Shown: piece after piece, positions 17,648 to 26,657 of the stretch
Layout: every line of letters starts with the position of its first letter
Position numbering within the stretch: the stretch's first letter is position 1
Assembly: GCF_002973525.1 (NCBI RefSeq)
Contig: NZ_PVEN01000001.1
Coordinates: 1,054,001-1,118,000 of the forward strand
Reading direction: 5' to 3'
Length of the DNA stretch: 64,000 nt
From: Paraburkholderia sp. BL21I4N1
GTDB lineage: Bacteria > Pseudomonadota > Gammaproteobacteria > Burkholderiales > Burkholderiaceae
Notes under the pieces: model-generated
Seen by the model: only the letters and a program-made list of their open reading frames with translations
Databases searched by the model: none
Told to the model about the DNA's origin: nothing
Made by a program: the position numbers and the translations under genes

Positions 17648-19141
17648 ATGGACAAGCAATCTCTCGCTTTCTGGCAAGACAAAGCCGCTACGCTTTCAAT
17701 CGAAGGCCGCGCGTTTATCGACGGCGAATACCGTGACGCGGCAGGCGGCCGCACGTTCGACTGCCTGAGCCCGATCGACGGCAAGCTGCTCGCGAAAGTC
17801 GCCGACAGCGGCGCCGCGGAGGTCGATGCGGCCGTCGCCGCCGCGCGCCGGGCGTTCGAATCCGGCGTGTGGTCCGGGTTGAATCCGCGCAAGCGCAAGG
17901 CAGTGTTGTTGCGCTGGGCCGCGTCGATCCGCGAGCACATGGACGAACTGGCGCTGCTCGAAACGCTCGACGCCGGCAAGCCGATTGCCGACACCACCTC
18001 GGTCGATGTACCGGGCGCCGCGTATTGCGTCGAATGGTTCGCCGAAGCGATCGACAAGGTGGGCGGTGAAGTCGCGCCGGCCGATCATCATCTGGTCGGG
18101 CTGGTCACGCGCGAAGCGATCGGTGTGGTGGCCGCGGTCGTGCCGTGGAATTTCCCGATCCTGATGGCGTCGTGGAAATTCGGCCCGGCGCTGGCGGCGG
18201 GTAACAGTGTGGTGCTCAAACCGTCGGAGAAGTCGCCGCTCACGGCCATCCGTCTCGCGCAACTCGCCCTCGACGCCGGTATTCCCGCCGGCGTGTTCAA
18301 CGTCGTGCCGGGCGCGGGCGAACCGGGCAAGCTGCTCGCGTTGCATCAGGACGTGGACTGTCTCGCGTTTACCGGCTCGACGAACGTCGGCAAGCTGATC
18401 ATGCAGTATGCCGGTCAGTCGAACCTGAAGCGCGTGTGGCTCGAACTCGGCGGCAAGTCGCCGAACATCGTCATGCCGGATTGTCCCGACATGGACCGCG
18501 CGGCGAATGCGGCGGCCGGGGCGATCTTCTACAACATGGGCGAAATGTGTACAGCGGGCTCGCGCCTGCTCGTGCATCGCGACATCAAGGAAGCGTTCCT
18601 CGACAAGCTGATCGCGGCGGCGCGCAGCTATACACCGGGCAATCCGCTCGATCCGAAAACGTCGATGGGCGCGATCGTCGACAAGGTTCAACTCGAGCGC
18701 GTGCTCGGCTACATCGAAGCGGGCCGCGCGGAAGCGAAGCTGCTGCTGGGCGGTGCGCGCGTGAAGGAAGAGACGGGCGGCTTCTATATCGAGCCGACCA
18801 TCTTCGAAATCCCCGCCACGGGCGCGAAGGTGGCGCGCGAGGAAATCTTCGGGCCGGTGTTGTCGGTGATTACGTTCGACACGGTGGAAGAGGCGATCGA
18901 GATTGCTAACGACAGCGAGTACGGTCTGGCCGCCGCGCTGTGGACGTCGAATCTCACGACCGCGCACGAAGTGTCGCGCAAGTTGCGCGCGGGCACGGTG
19001 TGGGTCAATTGCTACGACGAAGGCGGCGATATGAATTTCCCGTTCGGCGGTTACAAGCAATCGGGCAACGGCCGTGACAAGTCGTTGCACGCGTTGGAGA
19101 AGTACACCGAGCTGAAGTCCACGCTGGTGCGGCTGCGCTAA
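17648..19141 (+). CDS. puuC: Gamma-glutamyl-gamma-aminobutyraldehyde dehydrogenase
   Basis: NAD(P)-dependent aldehyde dehydrogenase (497 aa) converting gamma-glutamyl-aminobutyraldehyde to gamma-glutamyl-GABA. Visible: VVPWNFPILM and KPSEKSPL (cofactor site), FTGSTNVGK, general-base Glu in LELGGKSPNIV, catalytic Cys in GEMCTAGSR, and EEIFGPVLSV near the end. PuuC-type enzymes share the N-terminal block IEGRAFIDGEY. The location directly after puuR, with agmatinase following 137 bp later, fits the pathway. Confidence 0.92.
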   Translation: MDKQSLAFWQDKAATLSIEGRAFIDGEYRDAAGGRTFDCLSPIDGKLLAKVADSGAAEVDAAVAAARRAFESGVWSGLNPRKRKAVLLRWAASIREHMDELALLETLDAGKPIADTTSVDVPGAAYCVEWFAEAIDKVGGEVAPADHHLVGLVTREAIGVVAAVVPWNFPILMASWKFGPALAAGNSVVLKPSEKSPLTAIRLAQLALDAGIPAGVFNVVPGAGEPGKLLALHQDVDCLAFTGSTNVGKLIMQYAGQSNLKRVWLELGGKSPNIVMPDCPDMDRAANAAAGAIFYNMGEMCTAGSRLLVHRDIKEAFLDKLIAAARSYTPGNPLDPKTSMGAIVDKVQLERVLGYIEAGRAEAKLLLGGARVKEETGGFYIEPTIFEIPATGAKVAREEIFGPVLSVITFDTVEEAIEIANDSEYGLAAALWTSNLTTAHEVSRKLRAGTVWVNCYDEGGDMNFPFGGYKQSGNGRDKSLHALEKYTELKSTLVRLR

Positions 19142-19278
19142 AGGATTCGCAAGCCAGCGCGGCGGCACGCGTGATGCGCATGCCGCCGCGTTCCCAATGA
19201 ATCCGAAGCCGGAGGTTGCGCGCACAACGGGAAGCTTCGCGCGTGGCGCCGGTGTGTTTATCAGGTGTCAGGTCATCC

Positions 19279-20241
19279 ATGACTGAACTCGTCTATGGCG
19301 ACGGCGCAATCCGCCGTTCGTCGCTTTATGGCTCGTCGATCGAAAACACTTATGCGGGTGTGTTGTCGTTCATGCGCCGCAAGTACACCCGCGAACTCGA
19401 CGGTGTCGATGTCGTCGTTTCGGGCGTGCCGCTCGATCTGGCCACCACGTTCCGCTCGGGCGCGCGGCTCGGTCCCGCGGCGGTGCGCGCGGCCAGTGTG
19501 CAGTTGTCGGAACTGCATCCGTATCCGTGGGGTTTCAATCCCTTCGACGATCTCGCCGTGACCGATTACGGCGATTGCTGGTTCGACGCGCACAATCCGC
19601 TGACGATCAAGGAATCGATCGTCGACCATGCGCGTACGATTTTGCGTTCCGGCGCGAAGATGCTGACGCTCGGCGGCGATCACTACATCACGTATCCGCT
19701 ACTGATCGCGCATGCGGAGAAGTACGGCAAGCCGCTTTCGCTGATCCATTTCGACGCGCACTGCGATACCTGGGCCGACGACAGTCCCGACAGCCTGAAT
19801 CATGGTTCGATGTTCTACAAGGCGGTGAAGGACGGGTTGATCGATCCGAAGACGTCGGTGCAGGTCGGCATTCGCACGTGGAACGACGATTTCATGGGCA
19901 TCAATCTGCTCGACGCCGCGTGGGTTCATGAACACGGTACGCGCGCGGCGGTGGAGCGGATCACGTCGATTGTGGGTGAACGTCCTGCCTATCTGACGTT
20001 CGATATCGACTGTCTGGACCCCGCGTTCGCGCCCGGTACGGGCACGCCGGTGGCGGGGGGATTGTCGTCGGCGCAGGGGCTTGCCATCGTGCGCGGACTC
20101 GGCGCGTTGAATCTGGTGGGCGCGGATGTCGTGGAAGTGGCGCCCGCCTACGACCAGAGCGAAATCACGGCGATTGCCGCCGCGCATATTGCATGCGATC
20201 TGTTGTGTCTGTGGCGGCAACGCAAGGTGGGGGCCGCGTAA
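19279..20241 (+). CDS. speB: Agmatinase, ureohydrolase family
   Basis: Manganese ureohydrolase (320 aa) that splits agmatine into putrescine and urea. The binuclear metal ligands are visible as GGDHYI, DAHCDT and FDIDCLDPAF; the GTGTPVAGGLS block is also typical. Start ATG 19279 gives MTELVYGDGAIRR; a longer frame from 19216 lacks support. The gene feeds putrescine into the adjoining Puu pathway. Guanidinobutyrase activity is an alternative, because the two activities are hard to separate by sequence. It is convergent with the MFS gene at 20270. Confidence 0.88.
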   Translation: MTELVYGDGAIRRSSLYGSSIENTYAGVLSFMRRKYTRELDGVDVVVSGVPLDLATTFRSGARLGPAAVRAASVQLSELHPYPWGFNPFDDLAVTDYGDCWFDAHNPLTIKESIVDHARTILRSGAKMLTLGGDHYITYPLLIAHAEKYGKPLSLIHFDAHCDTWADDSPDSLNHGSMFYKAVKDGLIDPKTSVQVGIRTWNDDFMGINLLDAAWVHEHGTRAAVERITSIVGERPAYLTFDIDCLDPAFAPGTGTPVAGGLSSAQGLAIVRGLGALNLVGADVVEVAPAYDQSEITAIAAAHIACDLLCLWRQRKVGAA

Positions 20242-20269
20242 GCGTTTTGTCGTGAACTCGAGACGGCGG

Positions 20270-21460
20270 TTAGCTCATCGATGAAGATCGACCGGGCTGA
20301 CGCCGGCCTTCGCGCAAACCCAGCGTGTAGACCGCTAGCGCGCCGCTCATCAGCGCGAGTTGCCACATCAGCATGTCGCTGCCGCGCGCTTTCATCGCGA
20401 ATCCCGCGGCGAGCGGACCGACGATCGAACTCGCGGCAAAGGTGAGCGACACCAGCCGCATATTGCGCGTCAACGCGGCCTTCTCGCCGCAAGCGGCCGC
20501 AACCATACCGAGCGTGATGTACGAACTGTTCATGCCGCCAAGCAGCACCGCGCTTGCGGCTGCGAGCGCCGAGGCCGGTGCGGCGGTCGCGAACCCGCAG
20601 ATAGCGAGCGTGCTGAGCGCCGCGCAGACGATCACGGCGGCGGCGAGCCCCGCACGATCCGCGAACCAGCCCACCGGAAATTGCAGCGCCATGCCGCCGA
20701 CGCCGAACAGCATCAGCAGCGTTGCCGTTTGCGTGGCGGAGAGGCCGTGCGCGTCGGCGAACAGCGGAAACAGGCCGTACAGCGCGCCGTCGCCGATCCC
20801 GCCTGCCGCAACGACCACCATGCCGAGGCTGACCAGTGGACCGATCGGGACACGCCGGCCGCCTCGCACGGGCTGCATCGGCGCGACAGGAGGCTGTTTA
20901 TCGTCCGATGCGGTCAACCACAGCGGCAGCGCCGCGGCGAGCGTGAAGGCTGCGCCGGCCGCGAAGGTGATGCGTCCGTCGACCGCGCACCACGCGGCCA
21001 ACGCGGGACCGACGATGCCGGCTGTGGCGATCAGCGCCTCATGCACACCGACCACACGTCCGCTCGCTTGCGGCGGCACGAGGCGATAGAGCCACGTTTC
21101 GTTGGCGATCCAGCGCAGGCCGATGCCGAGTCCGGTCAGCAACCCGGGGACGAGCCACAGGGGCCACCCCACCGCGCCGATCGTGGCGAACGCAACGAGT
21201 GTGGCCGCGAGCCCCAGCGACACCGTGCGTTTCGCGCCAATGTGCGCGGTGAGCCACGGCGCCATCAACAAACCGCCCAGCATGCCGGCCCATTGCGCGG
21301 CCGAGAACAGACCGGCGCGCGGCGCGTCCAGGCCGCGCTGCGTGAGCCAGACGGGCAACACCATGAAGCCGATGCCGAACTGACCGATCTGCGCCAGCGC
21401 CGACACGGCGGTCAGCGCGGCGATCGCCGGCCAGCGCGCTGTCGGCATGGCGGCGGTCAT
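20270..21460 (-). CDS. MFS transporter
   Basis: A 396-aa major facilitator with twelve predicted membrane segments. It has the loop 2-3 region around WLTAHIGAKRTVSLG and the repeated half-domain loop near WFADRAGLAAAVIV. The start ATG 21460 overlaps the MarR stop by 4 bp (ATGA), so the pair is one coupled operon. MarR-MFS pairs usually export drugs or toxic aromatics. The ligand here cannot be read from sequence. The C-terminus is short and ends SSMS. Confidence 0.85.
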   Translation of the reverse strand: MTAAMPTARWPAIAALTAVSALAQIGQFGIGFMVLPVWLTQRGLDAPRAGLFSAAQWAGMLGGLLMAPWLTAHIGAKRTVSLGLAATLVAFATIGAVGWPLWLVPGLLTGLGIGLRWIANETWLYRLVPPQASGRVVGVHEALIATAGIVGPALAAWCAVDGRITFAAGAAFTLAAALPLWLTASDDKQPPVAPMQPVRGGRRVPIGPLVSLGMVVVAAGGIGDGALYGLFPLFADAHGLSATQTATLLMLFGVGGMALQFPVGWFADRAGLAAAVIVCAALSTLAICGFATAAPASALAAASAVLLGGMNSSYITLGMVAAACGEKAALTRNMRLVSLTFAASSIVGPLAAGFAMKARGSDMLMWQLALMSGALAVYTLGLREGRRQPGRSSSMS

Positions 21461-21990
21461 GCACCGCTCCGTTCGGGCATCGGCAGGCCCTGTTCGCGGC
21501 ATTCGACCGGACAGCCGGCTTTCAGGCACGGCCCGTCGTCGCACAGGCGGCACAACTGCATGGCGTGCGCGGGGTCGCGGGTTTCGCTATAGAGAATCTT
21601 GATCAGCAGGCTTTCGAGCACGTCGCGCTCGCTGTCGTCGAGCCGCCCGACCACGCGTTGCAGCATCCTGTCGCGCGCCGTGCGCAGGCGTTTGACTTCG
21701 CGTTTGCCGTCCGCGGTCAAGGCAAGGGCGACGGCGCGTTTGTCCGTCCCGGCGTTTTTCTCGACGAGGCCCGCCTCGACCAGGCCTGCTACGGCGCGCA
21801 CGGCGGCGGGATGCGACAGGTCGACCGCCTCGCGCAGGATTTCAATCGACGAATCGGGATATTGGCCGATCGCGTTGAGCATGGCACGCGCGGTGGGGCC
21901 GGCGAGCGCCGCCGCGTCGGGCGGCGCGTTCATCTCGTCGGTGACCAGCAGGGCCAGCACGCCGAGCAGGTTTTCTGTGCGCCGCGTCAT
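21457..21990 (-). CDS. MarR-family regulator with cysteine-rich tail
   Basis: A 177-aa winged-helix regulator. The recognition helix region is EILREAVDLSHPAAVRAVAGL and the wing is KNAGTDKRAVALALT. After the normal MarR dimerisation helix, the last 35 residues hold five cysteines (CRLCDDGPCLKAGCPVEC), which could bind metal or sense oxidants. The gene is coupled to the MFS gene and is preceded by a 40-bp palindrome (22001-22040), its probable autoregulatory operator, 11 bp before the start codon. Confidence 0.85.
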   Translation of the reverse strand: MTRRTENLLGVLALLVTDEMNAPPDAAALAGPTARAMLNAIGQYPDSSIEILREAVDLSHPAAVRAVAGLVEAGLVEKNAGTDKRAVALALTADGKREVKRLRTARDRMLQRVVGRLDDSERDVLESLLIKILYSETRDPAHAMQLCRLCDDGPCLKAGCPVECREQGLPMPERSGA

Positions 21991-22000
21991 GGGAATACCT

Positions 22001-22040
22001 CAATGTGTGCAACGTGCATACATGCATGTTGCACACATTG
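22001..22040. promoter_or_regulatory. 40-bp palindromic operator upstream of marR-MFS
   Basis: CAATGTGTGCAAC (22001-22013) and GTTGCACACATTG (22028-22040) are perfect inverted 13-mers. The 14-bp centre is itself nearly symmetric, with TGCAT and ATGCA arms. The element ends 11 bp upstream of the marR start, the usual place for MarR autorepression, and may also overlap the promoter. The size would allow two dimers. Confidence 0.7.
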
Positions 22041-22090
22041 GGTGACGAGCGCAAGGGAATTATCAGCGCGGCGTGATGCAGAGCGGCCGC

Positions 22091-23110
22091 TTAGTCCGCC
22101 AGTCTTGCGCGCACCGTATATTCACCTTCGTTGCCTTCGTCCTCGATCAGATGAGCCTTCGCGGTATTGAAATCGGGGGGCAACGGTTCAACCGGATAGC
22201 CGCGTTTCTCCCATGCGTCGAGCCCGCCTTTAAGCGCGCGAATATGGTGGATATTCTTGCGATGCAACTGGTTGACGATCCGCTTGGCGGTCGCTTCGTT
22301 CGGGCACACGCAGTAGACGACAATCGGCCGCTTCATCAGCTCGGGACGAATCGGCTCAGGTGAATCGAGGTCGAGCGGCAGGGCGCCGGCAATCCGGTGC
22401 GATTCTTTCTCGCGCACGCTGTGCGGTCTGGCGTCGAAAATCAGCGGCGGCTCGTTCGACTTCATCAATTCGTCGAGCTGATCCGGCGAGATGCGCGTAT
22501 GCGCGAGCCAGCGGCGAAACTGCCAGCGGCGCACCCAGCGGTAGAGCAGCGCGGCCACGAAGATCGCCGCGAACGTGTCGACGATCGTGCCGCCGTTCTG
22601 CCGCACGAGCAGCATGAACTGCACGATCTGGTCGTGCAGCGCCGCGCCGCCGATCACCCACACGCTCGCCCACAGCGTGGCGCCGATCAGGTCCCACAGC
22701 AGAAAGACGCCGACGTTGATCGCGGTCGTGCCGAGCAGCGGCGCGGAAATCAGGCCGAGACCCGGCAGGAACTTGGCGACGGTGAGAATCGGCGCGCCGT
22801 GCCGTTCATACGTGTTGCGCGCGAGTCGCACCGTGGTATCGAGCGACAGCGAGAAGCGCACCAGATAGTTCAGCAGACGCCGGCCGTAGGCGCGGCCGGT
22901 GAAGAACCACAGCGAATCGGCAATCAGCGTGGCGGCCACGGCGGCGAACACGACGCTCGCATACGAGGTTTGCCCCATGGCGGCCATCGTGCCGCCGAGA
23001 ATCAGCATCGGCGCGGCCGGAACCGGCAGGCCGAGTTGCGTGACGAGCACGCTCATGAAAACGGCCCAAACGCCGAGCGAGGCGGGAATCGCCACTGGAA
23101 AATGCCACAC
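22091..23110 (-). CDS. DedA-family membrane protein fused to rhodanese domain
   Basis: A 339-aa fusion. Residues 1-205 are a DedA/SNARE-associated membrane domain (GLPVPAAPMLILGG, the GRAYGRRLLNY loop and AKFLPGLGLISAPLLG with the conserved acidic and glycine features of undecaprenyl-phosphate or lipid scramblases). Residues 225-330 are a cytosolic rhodanese domain with LIFDARPHSVRE and the active-site Cys loop YCVCPNEATAKR. Start GTG 23110 is preferred because GAGGAG lies 7 bp upstream; the in-frame ATG at 23167 has no such site. Such DedA-rhodanese fusions occur in Burkholderiales and their role is unknown. Confidence 0.82.
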   Translation of the reverse strand: MWHFPVAIPASLGVWAVFMSVLVTQLGLPVPAAPMLILGGTMAAMGQTSYASVVFAAVAATLIADSLWFFTGRAYGRRLLNYLVRFSLSLDTTVRLARNTYERHGAPILTVAKFLPGLGLISAPLLGTTAINVGVFLLWDLIGATLWASVWVIGGAALHDQIVQFMLLVRQNGGTIVDTFAAIFVAALLYRWVRRWQFRRWLAHTRISPDQLDELMKSNEPPLIFDARPHSVREKESHRIAGALPLDLDSPEPIRPELMKRPIVVYCVCPNEATAKRIVNQLHRKNIHHIRALKGGLDAWEKRGYPVEPLPPDFNTAKAHLIEDEGNEGEYTVRARLAD

Positions 23111-23383
23111 AACCGCGCTCCTCGGAATGCAGTAAGGAAGATTTGACCGGCCGCGCCCTGGCGGCACGGCGTGCCCAGACCGCGCAGGTTCCGTTCCCGC
23201 GCGACGGCGTGCAGTGTACCCGCCCGGCCATTACGTGGGCGTGGCACGGCACGGTCAGAGGACGATTTAAGCACAGGCGGGAAAAGGGCGCTGCGAGCTT
23301 GCCCGAAGAGGTGTGCGCGACGACGCGAGGGCCCGGTTGCTAGAATCGTCGGCGTAGCCAATCGAATACAACGGAGACATGCC

Positions 23384-23980
23384 ATGACCCAAGCCAGCCC
23401 GATCAGCCGCTATCCCGTGCCGAGCGACTGGCCGGACGATATCCGCGCGCGCATCCTCGAGGTGCAGGAGAAAGCGGGTTTCGTGCCGAACGTTTTTCTG
23501 ACGCTTGCGCATCGGCCGGACGAATTCCGCGCATTCTTCGCCTATCACGACGCGTTGATGCTGAAGGAGGGGGGCCTCACCAAGGGCGAGCGCGAGATGA
23601 TCGTGGTCGCCACGAGCGCGGTGAACGAGTGTCTGTATTGCGTGGTGGCGCACGGCGCGATTCTGCGCATTTACGAAAAAGCGCCTTTGCTGGCGGATCA
23701 GGTCGCGGTAAATCACCGCAAGGCCGATATCAGCGCGCGCCAGAAAGCGATGCTCGATTTCGCGCTGAAGGTGTGCCGCGCATCAGGCAGCGTCGACGAA
23801 GCCGATTTTCAGGCGTTGCGCGAGCAGGGATTCAGCGACGAAGACATCTGGGACATTGCCGCGATCACGGCGTTTTTCGGTCTGTCGAATCGCATGGCGA
23901 ATGTGATTTCGATGCGGCCGAACGACGAGTTCTTTTTGATGGGGCGCGTGCCGAAGGCGGCGCGGAAGACGACGGAGTAG
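23384..23980 (+). CDS. AhpD-like peroxidase-related protein
   Basis: A 198-aa carboxymuconolactone-decarboxylase/AhpD-fold protein. The core motif is present as NECLYCVVAHGAIL: Glu, CxxC and His, the proton relay and redox pair of AhpD. The C-terminal half holds a second helical CMD repeat (DEDIWDIAAITAFFGLSNRMAN). This length and layout match the uncharacterised peroxidase-related enzyme subfamily. Start ATG 23384 follows GGAG at a good distance. No partner peroxiredoxin gene lies nearby. Confidence 0.85.
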   Translation: MTQASPISRYPVPSDWPDDIRARILEVQEKAGFVPNVFLTLAHRPDEFRAFFAYHDALMLKEGGLTKGEREMIVVATSAVNECLYCVVAHGAILRIYEKAPLLADQVAVNHRKADISARQKAMLDFALKVCRASGSVDEADFQALREQGFSDEDIWDIAAITAFFGLSNRMANVISMRPNDEFFLMGRVPKAARKTTE

Positions 23981-24064
23981 CGGCGGGCGTTGCGCGCCGG
24001 GGCTGTAGCCGTCGCCGCCGTCCGCTGCAATCTGCCCACGCCCTTTGCCCACTCACGCGCCCAC

Positions 24065-25315
24065 TCACGCCCCCGCCGGTTCGGCGCGCGGCGCGGGCGC
24101 GTTGACCGTGGCGTCGTTAATCGGAAAGTGCAGCAGCGCGGCAAGCAGTCCGGCCGCGACGGTGGCTTCCCACAGCAGTGAATACGACCCGGTCAGATCG
24201 AACACCAGGCCGCCGAGCCACGCGCCGAGAAACGAGCCGATCTGATGGCTCAAAAAGCAGACGCCGAACAGGCTGCCGAGATGCCGCGTGCCAAACACTT
24301 TCGCAACCAGTCCGCTGGTGAGCGGCACGGTACCGAGCCAGGTCAGGCCCATTACCGCGGCAAACACGATCACCGAGGTGGACGTTTTCGGCAGCACGAA
24401 GAACGTGCCGATCGTCGCGCTGCGGATCAGATACAGCCAGCCGAGCACATGATGCTGACGGTAGCGGCCGCCCAGCCAGCCGCAGGCCCAACTGCCCGCC
24501 ATATTGAACAGGCCGATCAACGCGAGCGCGGTCGCGCCGAGACCGACCGGCATATGACAGAGCGTCAGATACTCGGGCAAATGCGTGGCGATGAACGCGA
24601 GTTGAAATCCGCAGGTGAAGAAACCGAGCGTCAACAGCCGGTATCCCCGATGTCGAAACGCGAGGCCTAGCACCTTGCGCAACGGTTCGGCGGCCGTTTC
24701 CCGCTGTGGCATGCCGGTACGTACGCGACGGTCGAGCACCATGCCGAGCGGGGCGACCAGCAGCATCAGAAAGGCCAGCACGAACAGCGACGCGGCGATG
24801 CCCCAACTGAGCCGCACGCCTTGCGCGAGCGGCACCATCAACACCTGACCCGCGGAGCCGCCGGCGCTGACCAGACCCATCGCCATACTGCGTTTTTCCG
24901 GGGTGGCGATGCGACCGACCGCCGGCAACACCACGCCGAAGGTCGTGCAACTCACGCCAATGCCGACCAGCAGTCCCATGCCGATAATGAGCATCGCGCC
25001 GCTCGGTGCGACCGCGGCGAACGCGAGGCCGGCGGCGAATGTAGTCGCGCCGAACGCGACCACCGGCGTCGAGCCATAACGATCGGCGGCGGCGCCCGCG
25101 AACGGCTGGGCGAAACCCCAGACCAGGTTGTGCAGCGCGATGGCGAACGCGATCTGCGTAACAGGTAAGCCGCGATCGAACGAGAACGGCCCGATGAAGA
25201 GCCCGAAAGTCTGGCGGATACCCATCGCCGCGCTCAGCACGAGCGCGCCGGCGAGGATCACGACTGTGGTCGGGTTGAAGACGGGGACGTAGCGTTTGCT
25301 GTGGGTCGTGGACAT
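24065..25315 (-). CDS. MFS transporter, oxalate/formate antiporter-like
   Basis: A 416-aa major facilitator with twelve membrane segments. Segment 1 (VVILAGALVLSAAMGIRQTFGLF) and AADRYGSTPVVAFGA in loop 2-3 resemble the monocarboxylate/oxalate-formate antiporter branch. Start ATG 25315 follows AAGGAGAT. The LysR gene lies upstream on the same strand at 145 bp and may regulate it. The substrate cannot be assigned. Confidence 0.83.
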   Translation of the reverse strand: MSTTHSKRYVPVFNPTTVVILAGALVLSAAMGIRQTFGLFIGPFSFDRGLPVTQIAFAIALHNLVWGFAQPFAGAAADRYGSTPVVAFGATTFAAGLAFAAVAPSGAMLIIGMGLLVGIGVSCTTFGVVLPAVGRIATPEKRSMAMGLVSAGGSAGQVLMVPLAQGVRLSWGIAASLFVLAFLMLLVAPLGMVLDRRVRTGMPQRETAAEPLRKVLGLAFRHRGYRLLTLGFFTCGFQLAFIATHLPEYLTLCHMPVGLGATALALIGLFNMAGSWACGWLGGRYRQHHVLGWLYLIRSATIGTFFVLPKTSTSVIVFAAVMGLTWLGTVPLTSGLVAKVFGTRHLGSLFGVCFLSHQIGSFLGAWLGGLVFDLTGSYSLLWEATVAAGLLAALLHFPINDATVNAPAPRAEPAGA

Positions 25316-25460
25316 GGTTCTGATCTCCTTCGACACCATGGTCGCAGCGAGCATCAGAAGCGGCAAAAGAAAAGATTTTGATGACAGGTGAGTGCGACTC
25401 ACGTGTCCGTTGGCGACGTGTCGAGGCACGCGTTGCGCGTGGCGTACTTCGTGGTTCGTG

Positions 25461-26372
25461 TCAGGCGGCTTCGCTTTGTGCGTCGAACTGTTCCGCCTCG
25501 CTGATCAGCCAGCGCCTGAAATCGAGCAGTTCCGGGCGCCGTTCCGCGTTTTCCGCGCTGACCAGCCAGTAGGCCGTGTCCGACGCGATCGTTTGCGGGT
25601 GAGCCTCGACCAGTGAGCCGCTGGCGAGATTGCTATCCACCAGCGGCCGGCGTCCGAGTGCGACGCCGAGGCTCATGCTGGCGGCTTCGAACGCGAGTTG
25701 GATCGTGTCGACGCGTAAGCCGTCAGCGGTTTCGATATCGTCCGCGCCGGTCGCGTCGAGCCAGGCCTGCCAGTCTTCGCTTGCGGCGTTCACATGAATC
25801 AGGGTCGCGCGTCGCAGGTCGAGATGGCCGTGCGCATCGCGCAGATTTTCCAGGTACGCGGGGCTGCACACCGGTACGAGGCGCTCGCCGAACAGCCGCG
25901 TCCACGCGGCGCCCGCCACCGGCGAACGGCTCATGCGAACCGCGAAATCGAAACCGTCGACGGGAAAACCCACCTGCCGGTGCGAGGTATCGACGCTCAC
26001 ATTCACATTCGGCCAGTGCGCGCGAAACTGGGCGAGGCGCGGCAGCAGCCACCGCGACGCGAAGGTCGGCGCGCAGCTCAGGGCGATGGGCCGATTCGCG
26101 CGATGGTTCGGCAGACGCTGCGTGCCGATCGCGATCAGTGAGAACGCCTCGGACACGTATGAAAGATAGTCCACGCCCGTCGCGGTCAGCGAAATACCGC
26201 GCGGTTCGCGCACGAACAACTGCACGCCGAGCGCTTCTTCCAGCCCGACGATGCTATGACTCACCGCGCTCGGCGTGACGTGCAACTCGGCGGCGGCGAG
26301 CTTGAAACTTTGATGCCTGCCGGCGGCTTCGAAAAGGCGAAGCGCCGGCAGAGGCGGCAGACGAAGCGGCAT
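25461..26372 (-). CDS. LysR-type regulator (GcvA-like)
   Basis: A 303-aa LysR regulator with N-terminal HTH (LRLFEAAGRHQSFKLAAAELHVTPSAVSHSI) and a substrate-binding domain with RFASRWLLPRLAQF-like block, typical of the GcvA subgroup. Start ATG 26372 is preceded by GAGAGGA; the frame continues upstream to 26414 without support. It lies upstream of the MFS gene and divergent from the DUF899 gene, so either could be its target. Confidence 0.86.
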   Translation of the reverse strand: MPLRLPPLPALRLFEAAGRHQSFKLAAAELHVTPSAVSHSIVGLEEALGVQLFVREPRGISLTATGVDYLSYVSEAFSLIAIGTQRLPNHRANRPIALSCAPTFASRWLLPRLAQFRAHWPNVNVSVDTSHRQVGFPVDGFDFAVRMSRSPVAGAAWTRLFGERLVPVCSPAYLENLRDAHGHLDLRRATLIHVNAASEDWQAWLDATGADDIETADGLRVDTIQLAFEAASMSLGVALGRRPLVDSNLASGSLVEAHPQTIASDTAYWLVSAENAERRPELLDFRRWLISEAEQFDAQSEAA

Positions 26373-26657
26373 GATGCATCCTCTCGGGACGGTGCGTGGC
26401 GCGCCGTGTGGCAAAGCGATGGCGCAGCGGGCGCGCGGGCTGTTTCTGGGCAGAAGGATACCTTGCTGGGGAGGGCTGATCGTCGTGCGGTCGACCCGAT
26501 GCGTGGATAGCTCGCGCCGGGGACCGCAACGTTAAAGCTGATGGAATGCGAAAAAATTGAATGGGATGTCGATTTACTGGCGCATTGTTCGTCGTGTAGG
26601 TATCGGGGAGGATCAACCTTTCCCGCCACCGCAACGATCGTGCATGGGAGAGAGCTG

